Origin: an uncultured Lachnospiraceae bacterium
Lineage (GTDB): Bacteria > Bacillota > Clostridia > Lachnospirales > Lachnospiraceae
Direction of reading: 5' to 3'
Assembly (NCBI GenBank): GCA_934320845.1
Contig: CAKRFU010000002.1
Location: 62,001-126,000, forward strand
DNA length: 64,000 bases
Each line of letters begins with the position of its first letter. The first letter of the stretch is position 1. The notes beneath the pieces were generated by a model. It did no database searches and was not told where the DNA came from. It was given only the letters and a program-made list of their open reading frames with translations. This document shows, in pieces, positions 16,252-24,246 of the stretch. Position numbers and translations under genes: made by a program.

Positions 16252-17678
16252 TGAATTGTCCAAGATGTAATGCCAATGTAGCTTTTAATAAAAAAAGATG
16301 TGATAATTGCGGTCAGGATTTAAAAAATTACCGCAGGGTTGTCAGTCTTTCAAATATTTATTATAACAAGGGATTATCTCAAGCAAAGGTGAGAGATTTA
16401 TCCGGAGCCATTTCGTCGCTTAAACTTAGTTTACAATTCAACAAGTTAAATACAAATGCGAGAAACCTTTTAGGTCTTGTCTATTTGGAAGAAGGAGAAA
16501 TTGTATCGGCATTAAGTGAGTGGGTTATAAGCAAACATTATCAGTCAGAAAATAATGATGCGGAAGACTATATCAAAATGATACAGTCAAATCCTAATAA
16601 GCTCGAAACATATAATCAGACAATCCGAAAATATAATTCGGCACTTAACTCGGCAAAACACGGCGATGAAGATATGGCTATCATACAGCTTAAAAAAGTT
16701 GTAAATCTGAATCCTAAATTTATCAGGGCACATCAGCTTTTAGCACTGCTGTATATGATGACGGGTAAAAAAGATAACAGAGTTAAAGCGTTAAAGCTTC
16801 TCAGGAACATAAGCAAAATAGATGTAACCAATACGACAACTTTGCGTTATATGAAAGAGTTGTCAGATGTTCACCTTAGGGGAGAGAGTCCTAAAGTACA
16901 GCCCAAAGCGGTCAAAAAAGAGCCGGAGAGAAGAACTTTGCCACAGGTTGACCCTGATGCATACAAGACGATTACTCCGTACAAAGAAGAAAGACCTTCC
17001 ATTATGCCATTTATAAATATTGTTGTTGGTATAGTGATAGGACTTGCACTTATGTATTTTTTGATAATACCTCATATGAAATCGAATGAGGTTCAAAATG
17101 CAAATGATAATTTTAAACAGTACAGTGAACAGCAGGCAGCAGATGCCAGTGATTCGTCTTCATTGAAAAGCAAAAATGAATCATTGCAAAAAGAAATTGA
17201 CGGATTGAAGAGTGAGCTTAAACAGCTTCAGGGTGATATAAACACTGATGACGGAAAGACAATACTTGATATATATGAAGCACTTTTCAGTTCAGCAAGT
17301 TCATATCTTGCAGATGATACAGAAAATGCTGCGAAAAAGCTGTTGGATATTGATGAAAGTACGCTTAAAAATGATTATGCAAAGAAAGTATATAACAGAA
17401 TAAAAGACAATACATTTGTAACTATGTCAGAAAAATTGTATCAGCAGGGATATTCTTATTATAGCAGTGGTGATTATGGAAATGCTATTAAAACTTTGAA
17501 AGAGTCTGTTAAATATGATGAGACGAACGTCAAGGCAATTTATTTCCTCGGCAGAGGCTATCAGAAACAACAGAAATATGACAAAGCAAAGCAGTATTTC
17601 GATACTATTGTAAATGATTACCCTGATTCAGACAGAGTGGCACTTGCAAAATCAAAATTAGCAGAGATGGGATATTAG
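16251..17678 (+). CDS. Zinc-ribbon and TPR membrane protein
   Basis: A 475-residue protein. An N-terminal zinc ribbon comprises CPRC (residues 3-6) and CDNC (17-20). Cytoplasmic TPR repeats run to about residue 200, and a Pro/Arg-rich linker follows. One transmembrane helix (about 250-272, ending IGLALMYFLIIP) precedes a coiled coil (about 290-325), and a second TPR array closes the protein. The start at 16251 overlaps the preceding stop; an ATG at 16236 would add five residues. Topology implies the C-terminal TPRs face outside and the zinc ribbon inside. Such proteins are common in Lachnospiraceae, with unknown function. Confidence 0.78.
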   Translation: MNCPRCNANVAFNKKRCDNCGQDLKNYRRVVSLSNIYYNKGLSQAKVRDLSGAISSLKLSLQFNKLNTNARNLLGLVYLEEGEIVSALSEWVISKHYQSENNDAEDYIKMIQSNPNKLETYNQTIRKYNSALNSAKHGDEDMAIIQLKKVVNLNPKFIRAHQLLALLYMMTGKKDNRVKALKLLRNISKIDVTNTTTLRYMKELSDVHLRGESPKVQPKAVKKEPERRTLPQVDPDAYKTITPYKEERPSIMPFINIVVGIVIGLALMYFLIIPHMKSNEVQNANDNFKQYSEQQAADASDSSSLKSKNESLQKEIDGLKSELKQLQGDINTDDGKTILDIYEALFSSASSYLADDTENAAKKLLDIDESTLKNDYAKKVYNRIKDNTFVTMSEKLYQQGYSYYSSGDYGNAIKTLKESVKYDETNVKAIYFLGRGYQKQQKYDKAKQYFDTIVNDYPDSDRVALAKSKLAEMGY

Positions 17679-17717
17679 TACGAAAGCTAAAACTTTCATA
17701 CTGTGATAAAGACAGAA

Positions 17718-17764
17718 GTCTGTCGCTTATGTAATCAAATATGATTACAGGCGGCAGATTTTTT
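17718..17764 (+). terminator. Terminator of the FapA-TPR operon
   Basis: A two-tier stem: outer TCTGTCGC / GCGGCAGA and inner GTAATCA / TGATTAC, followed by TTTTTT. Confidence 0.8.
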
Positions 17765-17803
17765 ATGTTATAGGAAACTTCTTGTTTCCTATAACATAAA
17801 AAA
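17759..17803. repeat. Perfect 20-bp inverted repeat
   Basis: The left arm 17759-17778 and right arm 17784-17803 are exact complements with a 5-nt loop. One end is T6 and the other A6, so it could terminate transcription from either side. Its T-run coincides with the T-run of the preceding terminator. Confidence 0.85.
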
Positions 17804-17805
17804 CA

Positions 17806-17895
17806 CTCCGTGAGGATGCGCATTTCGCGGAAAGGAAATAAATGCTACGCATTCCGCTCAAGCGCGAAAGAGTCGCAAGCGACTCTTTGTATTTT
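17806..17895. repeat. GC-rich cluster of short inverted repeats before spoIIAA
   Basis: This stretch is far richer in G+C than its surroundings. It contains nested complements: TTTCGCG with CGCGAAA, GCGGA with TCCGC, ATGCG with CGCAT, and a terminal hairpin AGAGTCGC / GCGACTCT followed by a T-rich run. It looks like a REP-type palindromic cluster rather than coding DNA; stop codons or short frames interrupt it in all frames. Confidence 0.6.
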
Positions 17896-17967
17896 TTATG
17901 GTTATAATAATCAGAAAATCTAAAAATATTGATTTAAAGTTTAGAATTAAAGAAAGGAAAAGAAATT

Positions 17968-18312
17968 ATGGACATGATGCATTATGAAATCAAGGGCGAT
18001 TGTCTGGTGGTTTACATCAAGGATGATTTGGACCATCATGCCGTTACTTATCTGCGTGAAACATCTGACAGACTTATTGAAGCAGGAAATGTAAAAAATA
18101 TTATTTTTGATTTTAAAGATGTGAGTTTTATGGATAGTTCGGGGATAGGACTGATTATGGGACGTTATAAAAAAGTTATGTTTATAGGTGGGAAGGCAGC
18201 AGTAACAAATGTCGGAAAGACCGTTGACAGAATATTTAAGGTGTCAGGGTTATATAAGATTATAGAAAAATATGATACAATTCAGGAGGCATTTTATGAG
18301 AATAGAATTTGA
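17968..18312 (+). CDS. spoIIAA: Anti-sigma-F factor antagonist SpoIIAA
   Basis: A 114-residue STAS-domain protein. The DSSG motif at residues 56-59 holds the serine (57/58) phosphorylated by SpoIIAB. Dephosphorylated SpoIIAA binds SpoIIAB and releases sigma-F in the forespore. It heads spoIIAA-spoIIAB-sigF, with the stop overlapping the next start region. In Bacillus this operon is driven by sigma-H. Upstream I see only a degenerate candidate (a GAAT at 17942), so I do not call a promoter. Confidence 0.95.
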   Translation: MDMMHYEIKGDCLVVYIKDDLDHHAVTYLRETSDRLIEAGNVKNIIFDFKDVSFMDSSGIGLIMGRYKKVMFIGGKAAVTNVGKTVDRIFKVSGLYKIIEKYDTIQEAFYENRI

Positions 18313-18706
18313 GAGCTGTTCGCAGAATGAGGCATTTGCAAGGACTGTTGTTGCAGCATATATTACGAGACTTAATCCAACACTTGAGGAGCTTTCGGAC
18401 GTGAAAACGGCGGTATCGGAGGCTGTTACGAATGCGGTTATACACGGTTATGAGTCAGGACCGGGAAGAATATTTATGACATGCAATATACATAATAATG
18501 AAGTGGAAATAGAGATAGAGGATTTCGGTGTAGGAATTGCCGACATAAACAAAGCTATGGAACCTCTTTACACAACAAGACCTGAATGGGAGCGTTCGGG
18601 AATGGGCTTTGCATTTATGGAAGCATTTATGGATGAGATGAAAGTGGAATCTCAGGTTTCAAAGGGAACCAAAATTTATATGAAAAAGAAAGTCGGGGCA
18701 AAATAG
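18296..18706 (+). CDS. spoIIAB: Anti-sigma-F factor / serine kinase SpoIIAB
   Basis: A 136-residue GHKL ATPase/kinase with N-box EAVTNAVIHGY, G1 box DFGVGI and G2 box SGMGFAF. It holds sigma-F inactive and phosphorylates SpoIIAA. The start at 18296 follows CAGGAGG and lies 17 bp inside spoIIAA, so the two are translationally coupled. Length is normal. Confidence 0.96.
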   Translation: MRIEFESCSQNEAFARTVVAAYITRLNPTLEELSDVKTAVSEAVTNAVIHGYESGPGRIFMTCNIHNNEVEIEIEDFGVGIADINKAMEPLYTTRPEWERSGMGFAFMEAFMDEMKVESQVSKGTKIYMKKKVGAK

Positions 18707-18707
18707 C

Positions 18708-19442
18708 ATGCATGATGAAATAAAATGTTTGCTAAAGAAAGCCAGAGCCGGTGACCGAGAAGCAAGAAGTGAGATAGTTCAAAAGAATTTGGGACTTGTT
18801 TGGAATGTTGTCAGGCGATTTAATGGCAGAGGATACGAAGCAGATGATATATTTCAGATTGGATGTATAGGATTGATAAAAGCGATTGATAATTTTGACA
18901 TGAGTTTTAATGTCTGTTTTTCTACATATGCAGTGCCAATGATTATGGGAGAAATCAAAAGATTTATGCGTGATGACGGCATGATAAAAGTGAGCAGGAC
19001 ATTAAAAGAAAACGGCTGGAAGATAAAACAGGCATCTGAAAAGCTGAGTCATGAATATGGCAGGAATGCAACCATAAGTGAAATTGCACAGGTTACGGAG
19101 TTATCGGAGGAAGATATAGTGCTTGCACTTGACGCAAATGTGGAAGTGGATTCATTGTACAAAAGTGTGTATAGGGATGATGGGAGAGAGGTTATGCTTG
19201 TCGAGCAGCTTGTGGCGAAAGAAACTGCCTGTGATTTAGAGAAGGAAAAAGTGATAAATCACATTCTTATCGACAACCTTATAAAAAAATTAAAGGGGAG
19301 AGAAAAAAAGCTGATAGAATACAGGTATTTTAAGGAGATGACGCAGACACAGATTGCGGACAAGCTCGGAATAAGTCAGGTTCAGGTGAGCAGGCTTGAA
19401 AAAAAGATTCTGAAAAAAATGTATGTTGAATTAAATTCGTAA
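18708..19442 (+). CDS. sigF: RNA polymerase sigma-F factor, forespore
   Basis: A 244-residue sigma-70 family factor of the sporulation SigF/SigG group. It shows region 2 (EADDIFQIGCIGLIKAI, then FSTYAVPMIMGEIKRF), region 3, and the region 4 helix-turn-helix (MTQTQIADKLGISQVQVSR). As the third gene of the spoIIA operon it is SigF rather than SigG. It directs the first forespore-specific transcription. It begins 1 bp after spoIIAB. Confidence 0.96.
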   Translation: MHDEIKCLLKKARAGDREARSEIVQKNLGLVWNVVRRFNGRGYEADDIFQIGCIGLIKAIDNFDMSFNVCFSTYAVPMIMGEIKRFMRDDGMIKVSRTLKENGWKIKQASEKLSHEYGRNATISEIAQVTELSEEDIVLALDANVEVDSLYKSVYRDDGREVMLVEQLVAKETACDLEKEKVINHILIDNLIKKLKGREKKLIEYRYFKEMTQTQIADKLGISQVQVSRLEKKILKKMYVELNS

Positions 19443-19477
19443 GATAAACGTTATTTGTCTTGGAAATACCAACTAAT

Positions 19478-19507
19478 AAAATATCTTTTGACCCCAACAT
19501 CATATTA
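19478..19507. repeat. Palindromic dispersed repeat, copy 1 (partial)
   Basis: One arm of the element seen at 62056-62104: TATCTTTTGACCCCAACAT followed by CATATT. It lies between sigF and the sporulation promoter. Confidence 0.55.
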
Positions 19508-19510
19508 TTG

Positions 19511-19540
19511 TGAATAAACAAAAAATAATAAGCCATACTA
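19511..19540 (+). promoter_or_regulatory. sigma-G/sigma-F type promoter of the spoVA operon
   Basis: TGAATA and CATACTA are separated by 17 bp, an almost perfect match to the Bacillus forespore sigma-G/F consensus. It ends 37 bp before the 40-aa gene and is placed as expected for forespore expression of spoVA genes. Confidence 0.75.
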
Positions 19541-19577
19541 CTGTTATCAAATCAAAATCGAATGGAGGTTTGTGGAG

Positions 19578-19700
19578 ATGATGAGAAATAGGGGATGGCT
19601 TATTGCCGTTATTATAGGAATTGCACTTATGACAACCGTATGTTACTGCACAATACAGAGAAATACACGCACAGAATATACAAACGGAAGAATAATTTAG
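19578..19700 (+). CDS. Small membrane protein, 40 aa, first cistron of the spoVA operon
   Basis: An ATG-ATG start behind TGGAGGTTTGTGGAG encodes 40 residues. These are a basic N-terminus, one hydrophobic helix (about residues 8-23, WLIAVIIGIALMTTV) with two cysteines, and a polar Arg/Thr tail. It lies directly after the sigma-G-type promoter and 17 bp before spoVAA. I know of no named family. The inference is a forespore inner-membrane micropeptide made with the SpoVA channel proteins. Confidence 0.6.
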   Translation: MMRNRGWLIAVIIGIALMTTVCYCTIQRNTRTEYTNGRII

Positions 19701-19717
19701 ATAGGCGGGGGGATAAA

Positions 19718-20350
19718 ATGAGTCAGGTTGAAAATAAAACAATTTATATAAAAGCTTCGCAGAGTAAAAAAGTTACAAATAAAAGAATAGTTCTTTCGGA
19801 TGTACTTGATATTTTATCACTGGACAACAATGCAATGAAACGTGCTGGAGACATAGTTCTCCATACGGTAAAAGGTGATAAAAACGAAAAAGTTATTTTT
19901 TCTATTACAAAGGTAATAAATCTGATACAAAAAGAGTGTCCCGCATTCAACATTGTAAACATAGGTGAGCCGGATTTTGTTGTGGAATATAAAATGCCTG
20001 TAAAACCAAATCCGGTGTGGGAGTATACCAAACTTGCAATAACATGTATAATCGTATTTTTCGGTGCGGCATTTACAATTATGACATTTAATACGGATGT
20101 AAGTGTGGGGGATGTATTTGATGATTTTTATAAAATAGTTAAAGGTGTAGATAAAAGTTCGGGAAGTATTCTTGAAATTTCATACAGTATAGGTATCCCG
20201 ATAGGAATTCTTTGCTTTTACAATCATTTTAAGAGTGACAAAGTACATGATGATCCGACACCTGTTCATATCGAAATGCGAAAATATGAGGAAGATATGA
20301 ATAAAGCGATTATAAAAGATGCGGATAGAGAGGAAACGATAAGGAAATGA
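19718..20350 (+). CDS. spoVAA: Stage V sporulation protein AA
   Basis: A 210-residue protein. The N-terminal soluble domain (YIKASQSKKVTNKRIVLSDV) is followed by two membrane segments (around residues 105-127 and 150-172). These are the features of SpoVAA, part of the SpoVA channel group that moves Ca-dipicolinate into the forespore and out on germination. The start at 19718 follows GGGGGGA; the longer frame upstream overlaps the 40-aa gene and is rejected. The stop lies within a palindromic repeat. Confidence 0.88.
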   Translation: MSQVENKTIYIKASQSKKVTNKRIVLSDVLDILSLDNNAMKRAGDIVLHTVKGDKNEKVIFSITKVINLIQKECPAFNIVNIGEPDFVVEYKMPVKPNPVWEYTKLAITCIIVFFGAAFTIMTFNTDVSVGDVFDDFYKIVKGVDKSSGSILEISYSIGIPIGILCFYNHFKSDKVHDDPTPVHIEMRKYEEDMNKAIIKDADREETIRK

Positions 20351-20379
20351 TGCAAGGGTCAAAATACCTTTTGACCACA
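20345..20379. repeat. Palindromic dispersed repeat, copy 2
   Basis: AATGATGCAAGGGTCAAAA continues into TACC and TTTTGACC, a perfect 8-bp inner palindrome (GGTCAAAA / TTTTGACC). It is the reverse complement of the core at 62056-62104 and overlaps the spoVAA stop codon. Confidence 0.65.
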
Positions 20380-20410
20380 ATATCGTAGGATTGAAGAATG
20401 GAGAATAAAC

Positions 20411-20839
20411 ATGGATATTTTGCAGGAAATAGCACTTGCAATAATCGGTTTTGCAGGGGGAGTATCTGTTGCCGCAGGAACATTTGCACTTATTACGGCA
20501 CTTGGAATAATTCCGAGACTTGCCGCAAGAATGGGAATTGCAGAACATGTATACAAACTTGAAAGTGCCATCGTTCTGGGTGGAACAATAGGCAGCCTTT
20601 TATCTGTATATCATTTTCCGATGAGAATAGGCGATGTAGGTATTATTATATTTGGACTGTTTGCGGGAATATTTGTAGGATGTCTTTCTATGGCACTTGC
20701 AGAAGCAGTCAAAGTATTTCCGGTATTGTGCCAGAGAATAAATCTAAATTATGGAATTTATCTGTTGATATTTATGATGGCAGCAGGCAAAGCATTAGGT
20801 ACGCTGTATCAGATGTATTTTGAATGGAACGGCAAGTAG
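20411..20839 (+). CDS. spoVAB: Stage V sporulation protein AB
   Basis: A 142-residue hydrophobic protein with four or five predicted membrane helices and the SpoVAB pattern (GGVSVAAGTFALITALGIIPR near the N-terminus). It is a membrane component of the SpoVA dipicolinate transport group. The ATG follows GAATGGAGAA, 60 bp after spoVAA, with the palindromic repeat in the gap. Confidence 0.88.
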   Translation: MDILQEIALAIIGFAGGVSVAAGTFALITALGIIPRLAARMGIAEHVYKLESAIVLGGTIGSLLSVYHFPMRIGDVGIIIFGLFAGIFVGCLSMALAEAVKVFPVLCQRINLNYGIYLLIFMMAAGKALGTLYQMYFEWNGK

Positions 20840-20958
20840 TGAATTGGTGTTTGGGTAATGAAGTGGCACTTTAGTGGAATTTGCGTAGGGTTTGTGGAGT
20901 TGTTCGTCATTAAAAAATAAGAGCAAAACATATAAGAACAGAAAGTGTGAGGTTTAAA

Positions 20959-21456
20959 ATGAATGAAAAAAACAGTAACGAGCCGAATATAGGAGCAGTG
21001 TTAAACGAAAAGGACAAAAATAAGCAGAAGGAAATGTACAACAAGTATGTTGAGAATATGACACCAAAATCAAATGGATTTATGAATTGTCTTAAAGCAT
21101 TTATTGTAGGAGGTGCTATATGTCTGCTTGGAGAAATATTAAACAATGTCTATGCTTCATTTGGAAATGATAAAGAAATTTCGGCATTATATACAACGAT
21201 AACACTTGTTGGAATAAGCGTAATCCTTACCGGATTTAATATTTATCAGAAACTTGGACAGTTCGCAGGAGCAGGAAGTGTTGTACCGATAACAGGATTT
21301 GCAAACTCCGTTGTATCACCGGCAATAGAATATCAGGCGGAAGGGGACGTATTCGGAGTAGGATGCAAGATATTTACGATATCCGGACCGGTTATACTTT
21401 ATGGTATATTTAGCAGCTTTTTGCTGGGGGTCATATATTGGATAATGAATATGTAG
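20959..21456 (+). CDS. spoVAC: Stage V sporulation protein AC
   Basis: A 165-residue membrane protein. Conserved SpoVAC segments are LKAFIVGGAICLLGE, LTGFNIYQKLGQFAGAGS and PITGFANSVVSPAIEY. In Bacillus SpoVAC acts as a mechanosensitive channel for dipicolinate. The ATG at 20959 is preferred to a GTG at 20947. In most spore formers spoVAD and spoVAE follow directly. Here the next 180 bp are non-coding and the following gene is unrelated. A 119-bp gap separates it from spoVAB. Confidence 0.92.
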   Translation: MNEKNSNEPNIGAVLNEKDKNKQKEMYNKYVENMTPKSNGFMNCLKAFIVGGAICLLGEILNNVYASFGNDKEISALYTTITLVGISVILTGFNIYQKLGQFAGAGSVVPITGFANSVVSPAIEYQAEGDVFGVGCKIFTISGPVILYGIFSSFLLGVIYWIMNM

Positions 21457-21469
21457 GGGTTGGTTTGCA

Positions 21470-21563
21470 TTTGACGGACGTCATGGAAGTGGATATTATA
21501 CGACAAATGGACGGCTTTCAGCCGTCCCTGAGTCTGGAAGTTTATATCAATCTCTGCGTCAAA
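21470..21563. repeat. Dispersed repeat element, copy B
   Basis: The ends are exact inverted repeats (TTTGACG / CGTCAAA). An internal hairpin GGACGGCT-ttc-AGCCGTCC is present. The 22-nt block at 21538-21559 is identical to that in copy A (11306-11327). It lies directly after spoVAC. Confidence 0.75.
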
Positions 21564-21609
21564 GCAGCCTAAAGCATTCAAAGCAAAATTTATTCCTCAT
21601 TTTTTATAG

Positions 21610-21638
21610 TCAACATAGTAAAATAATGGTAATATAAT
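21610..21638 (+). promoter_or_regulatory. Promoter of the DUF975 gene
   Basis: TCAACA and a perfect TATAAT are separated by 17 bp, about 40 bp before the start codon. Confidence 0.45.
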
Positions 21639-21679
21639 ATATGATAACATATTATACTATACAAAAGGGGGAATTTTTT

Positions 21680-22480
21680 ATGTGGTCCAGGGTTGAATTG
21701 AAAACGCAGGCGAAAAATCTTTTAAAGCTTAATTATTGGATGTTTGTGCTGGGAGGTATTATACTTTCTATTGTCACAGCCGGTAATGTAAGCGGAGTTG
21801 GAAGAGCAAATTTTAATTTTGGAAAGAAAGATGTTGATTACAATAGTGTCAGCAAAGGCTTGGGTGAGGTATTTTCAAATGGAGATGCCACATCTGGAGG
21901 TTTTAATGATTCCATAAACAGCATTGCTAAAAATATTACGCCATCAGTTGCGAGAGCTATTTCTGCTGTTATAATAGGTGGAATTGTCATTGCATTAGTT
22001 GTTTTGATTGTCAGCGTAGCAGTATCAGTATTTGTTTTTAATCCTATTGAGGTTGGAGCAAAGAGATTTTTTAGCAGAAGTTATGAAGCAAAATGCGATA
22101 TGAGAGAAATTACATATGCATTTAAGAGCAATTATTTAAATGTCATAAAAATAATGTTCTTCAAGAATTTATTTACATTTTTATGGACATTGCTTTTTAT
22201 TGTTCCGGGAATTATAAAGAGATATGAGTATTCAATGATACCTTATATATTAAGTGAAAATCCTGACATTGACATGCAGAAAGCATTTGAGGAGAGTAAA
22301 AGACTTACAGACGGCCAGAAATGGCAGATGTTTGTACTTGACCTTTCTTTTATAGGATGGGGAATTTTAGGAACACTTACATTCGGATTACTTGGTATAT
22401 TTTTTGTATCACCATACAGCTATCTTACTAAGGCAGGGTTGTACAGACGTCTTAGAGGATATAATGATTATAAGTATTAA
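21680..22480 (+). CDS. DUF975 integral membrane protein
   Basis: A 266-residue membrane protein with about five hydrophobic segments and the DUF975 hallmarks. The N-terminal part is ELKTQAKNLLKLNYW. The central FKNLFTFLWTLLFIVPGIIKRYEY is followed by the ILSENPDIDMQKAFEESKRL segment. Members are common in Lachnospiraceae, and their function is unknown. The ATG at 21680 follows AAGGGGGAA. It appears monocistronic. Confidence 0.82.
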   Translation: MWSRVELKTQAKNLLKLNYWMFVLGGIILSIVTAGNVSGVGRANFNFGKKDVDYNSVSKGLGEVFSNGDATSGGFNDSINSIAKNITPSVARAISAVIIGGIVIALVVLIVSVAVSVFVFNPIEVGAKRFFSRSYEAKCDMREITYAFKSNYLNVIKIMFFKNLFTFLWTLLFIVPGIIKRYEYSMIPYILSENPDIDMQKAFEESKRLTDGQKWQMFVLDLSFIGWGILGTLTFGLLGIFFVSPYSYLTKAGLYRRLRGYNDYKY

Positions 22481-22534
22481 ATAAAAACAACAATCAGGTT
22501 TGTGTCAATAGTATAATTAAAAAGAAATTTAGAA

Positions 22535-22569
22535 CAATCCCAACATTTTTTAATAAAATGCTGGGATTG
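22535..22569. repeat. 15-bp inverted repeat after the DUF975 gene
   Basis: The arms 22535-22549 and 22555-22569 are complementary except for one A-C pair, with a 5-nt loop. No clear T-run follows on either strand. The right arm's end (TGGGATTG) recurs 30 bp later. It may be a weak terminator or an operator at the border of the AT-rich ABC region. Confidence 0.5.
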
Positions 22570-22647
22570 TAAACCTTTTAGACTATTTTATATGCATTTT
22601 TGGGATTGTTTTATTACATGTATAATGCATAGGAGAAAGATGAAAAA

Positions 22648-24246
22648 ATGAAAAATACATTTTTGGATTATATAAAACAAAAAAACGGAATTATTTATAT
22701 TAATAATATATTGATAAAATTATTTCCGAGTGTTTTGTTAGGAATTTATTCTAAGATTATTTCAGAAATAATAGCGGATATTACCTCTGAAAATTATAAG
22801 TATATATTCAACAAGAGTATAGTTTTGATAAGCACTGTTATAATTGCAACAGTTATTTCTATAATATGGGAATATATCACAAGTATAAGGCTTGAAAGAA
22901 GTAAACAGGAAATTAAATTAGAATTTTATCGTTCCATTTGCAAGCAGGATGTTAGTAGGTTAAATAAAATAACTTATGGCGAAGGCAAAGAGAGGGTAAA
23001 TGATGATTTAATTAAAATAACAGATTTTTATATGTGGGAAATTCCAAATTTTATTTCGGCAATAATAACTGTTTTAGTGTATATAATTTACATTGGTATA
23101 GGCAGTTTTGTTACCTGCGTTACGCTGTCTGTGCTTGCATTGCTTCAATGTATTGCACCGATTGTTGTAAATAGGTTTTTGCAGGCAAATTACAAAGAGA
23201 TGCGTGAAGTTGAAGAAAAATTAACAAATTATGTTACATTTAGTTATACAGGTTTTGAGACTATAAAAATGTATTGTTTACAAAAGATGTATTTAGCAAA
23301 TTTAAAAAAATTACATAAAAAGTATGCACGCACCGGAATAAAAACCGAGGTTACCGTAACCGTTGAAAATATAATAGACAACTTTATTGACAATGTATTA
23401 AGTTATGGCTGTTATGCTATTTTAGCAATATATGTTATGAATAATATAATTGATATTGATATTTCTGCTCAGGTAGTTGTAGTTGCATCTGCATTTTTTA
23501 CAGCATATAAGAATATTTTCAATATAATTCCTAAATATGGTGTATGTCAGGTGGCGAGAGGACGTATAGAAGAATGCCTGCAAATGCCAACAAGCGAGAA
23601 ATCTAAAAATTTAAATTTAAATAGGAAAGTTTCTGTCCAAAATGCTGTTATAAGAGATGGTGAAAATAGAAAAGTTTTAGATATAGATAGATTTGATATT
23701 GATTTAAGCAGAAAAAATATACTTTGGGGTGTTAATGGCAGCGGAAAAAGTACATTTATTAAGCTGATATTAAAAGAAATTGAATGCAAAGAGGCAGAAG
23801 TTACTTATGGCAATGTTAACATAAAAAAGATAGAAGACTCGTGTATTGCCGGGAATATATTTTATCTTTCTCAAAAAGATGCAGAAATCAGATTTACACC
23901 TCAGGAATTATATATAAATATATGTGCTGATAATGCGGAAAGAGTATTGCTAAATGCTATGGAATTTGGTGTGAAAAAGGAACTGCTTTTAAGTGAAAAG
24001 ATAAAAAATCTATCATTGGGTAATAGAAGAAAAGTATTTTTGGCATTAGCTTTAGCTCAGACAGGAAAGTGTCTGATTTTGGATGAACCATCTAATCATT
24101 TGGATATTGAGGGGATTAAGATTTTTAAAGAAAAAATACAAAAGCATATGGGAGGATTTCTCATTATTTCGCATAATCAGCAATTTCATAGATTGGCTGA
24201 ATTTGAATATGAGGTAAGGAATGGAAAAATATATGAATGCAATTGA
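22648..24246 (+). CDS. ABC exporter half-transporter (fused permease-ATPase), first of a pair
   Basis: A 532-residue protein with about five or six membrane helices in residues 1-300 and a C-terminal ATPase domain. Walker A is GVNGSGKST (about residue 360). The signature is degenerate, LSLGN instead of LSGGQ (about 455). Walker B is LILDEP (about 476), with a switch histidine in IISHN. Together with the next gene it would form a heterodimeric exporter of the type used for peptides, lipids or drugs. Base composition is clearly more AT-rich than its neighbours, with many TTA and ATA codons, which suggests separate ancestry. No peptide precursor gene is adjacent, so the substrate is unknown. Confidence 0.85.
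   Translation: MKNTFLDYIKQKNGIIYINNILIKLFPSVLLGIYSKIISEIIADITSENYKYIFNKSIVLISTVIIATVISIIWEYITSIRLERSKQEIKLEFYRSICKQDVSRLNKITYGEGKERVNDDLIKITDFYMWEIPNFISAIITVLVYIIYIGIGSFVTCVTLSVLALLQCIAPIVVNRFLQANYKEMREVEEKLTNYVTFSYTGFETIKMYCLQKMYLANLKKLHKKYARTGIKTEVTVTVENIIDNFIDNVLSYGCYAILAIYVMNNIIDIDISAQVVVVASAFFTAYKNIFNIIPKYGVCQVARGRIEECLQMPTSEKSKNLNLNRKVSVQNAVIRDGENRKVLDIDRFDIDLSRKNILWGVNGSGKSTFIKLILKEIECKEAEVTYGNVNIKKIEDSCIAGNIFYLSQKDAEIRFTPQELYINICADNAERVLLNAMEFGVKKELLLSEKIKNLSLGNRRKVFLALALAQTGKCLILDEPSNHLDIEGIKIFKEKIQKHMGGFLIISHNQQFHRLAEFEYEVRNGKIYECN

Noticed and set aside
17930..17967. sigma-H promoter before spoIIAA
   Set aside because: Only a lone GAAT with a poor upstream partner is visible; the match is too weak to call.
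22481..22647. Bacteriocin or lantibiotic precursor gene before the ABC exporters
   Set aside because: No frame of suitable length with a ribosome site or leader motif is present here or after the pair.
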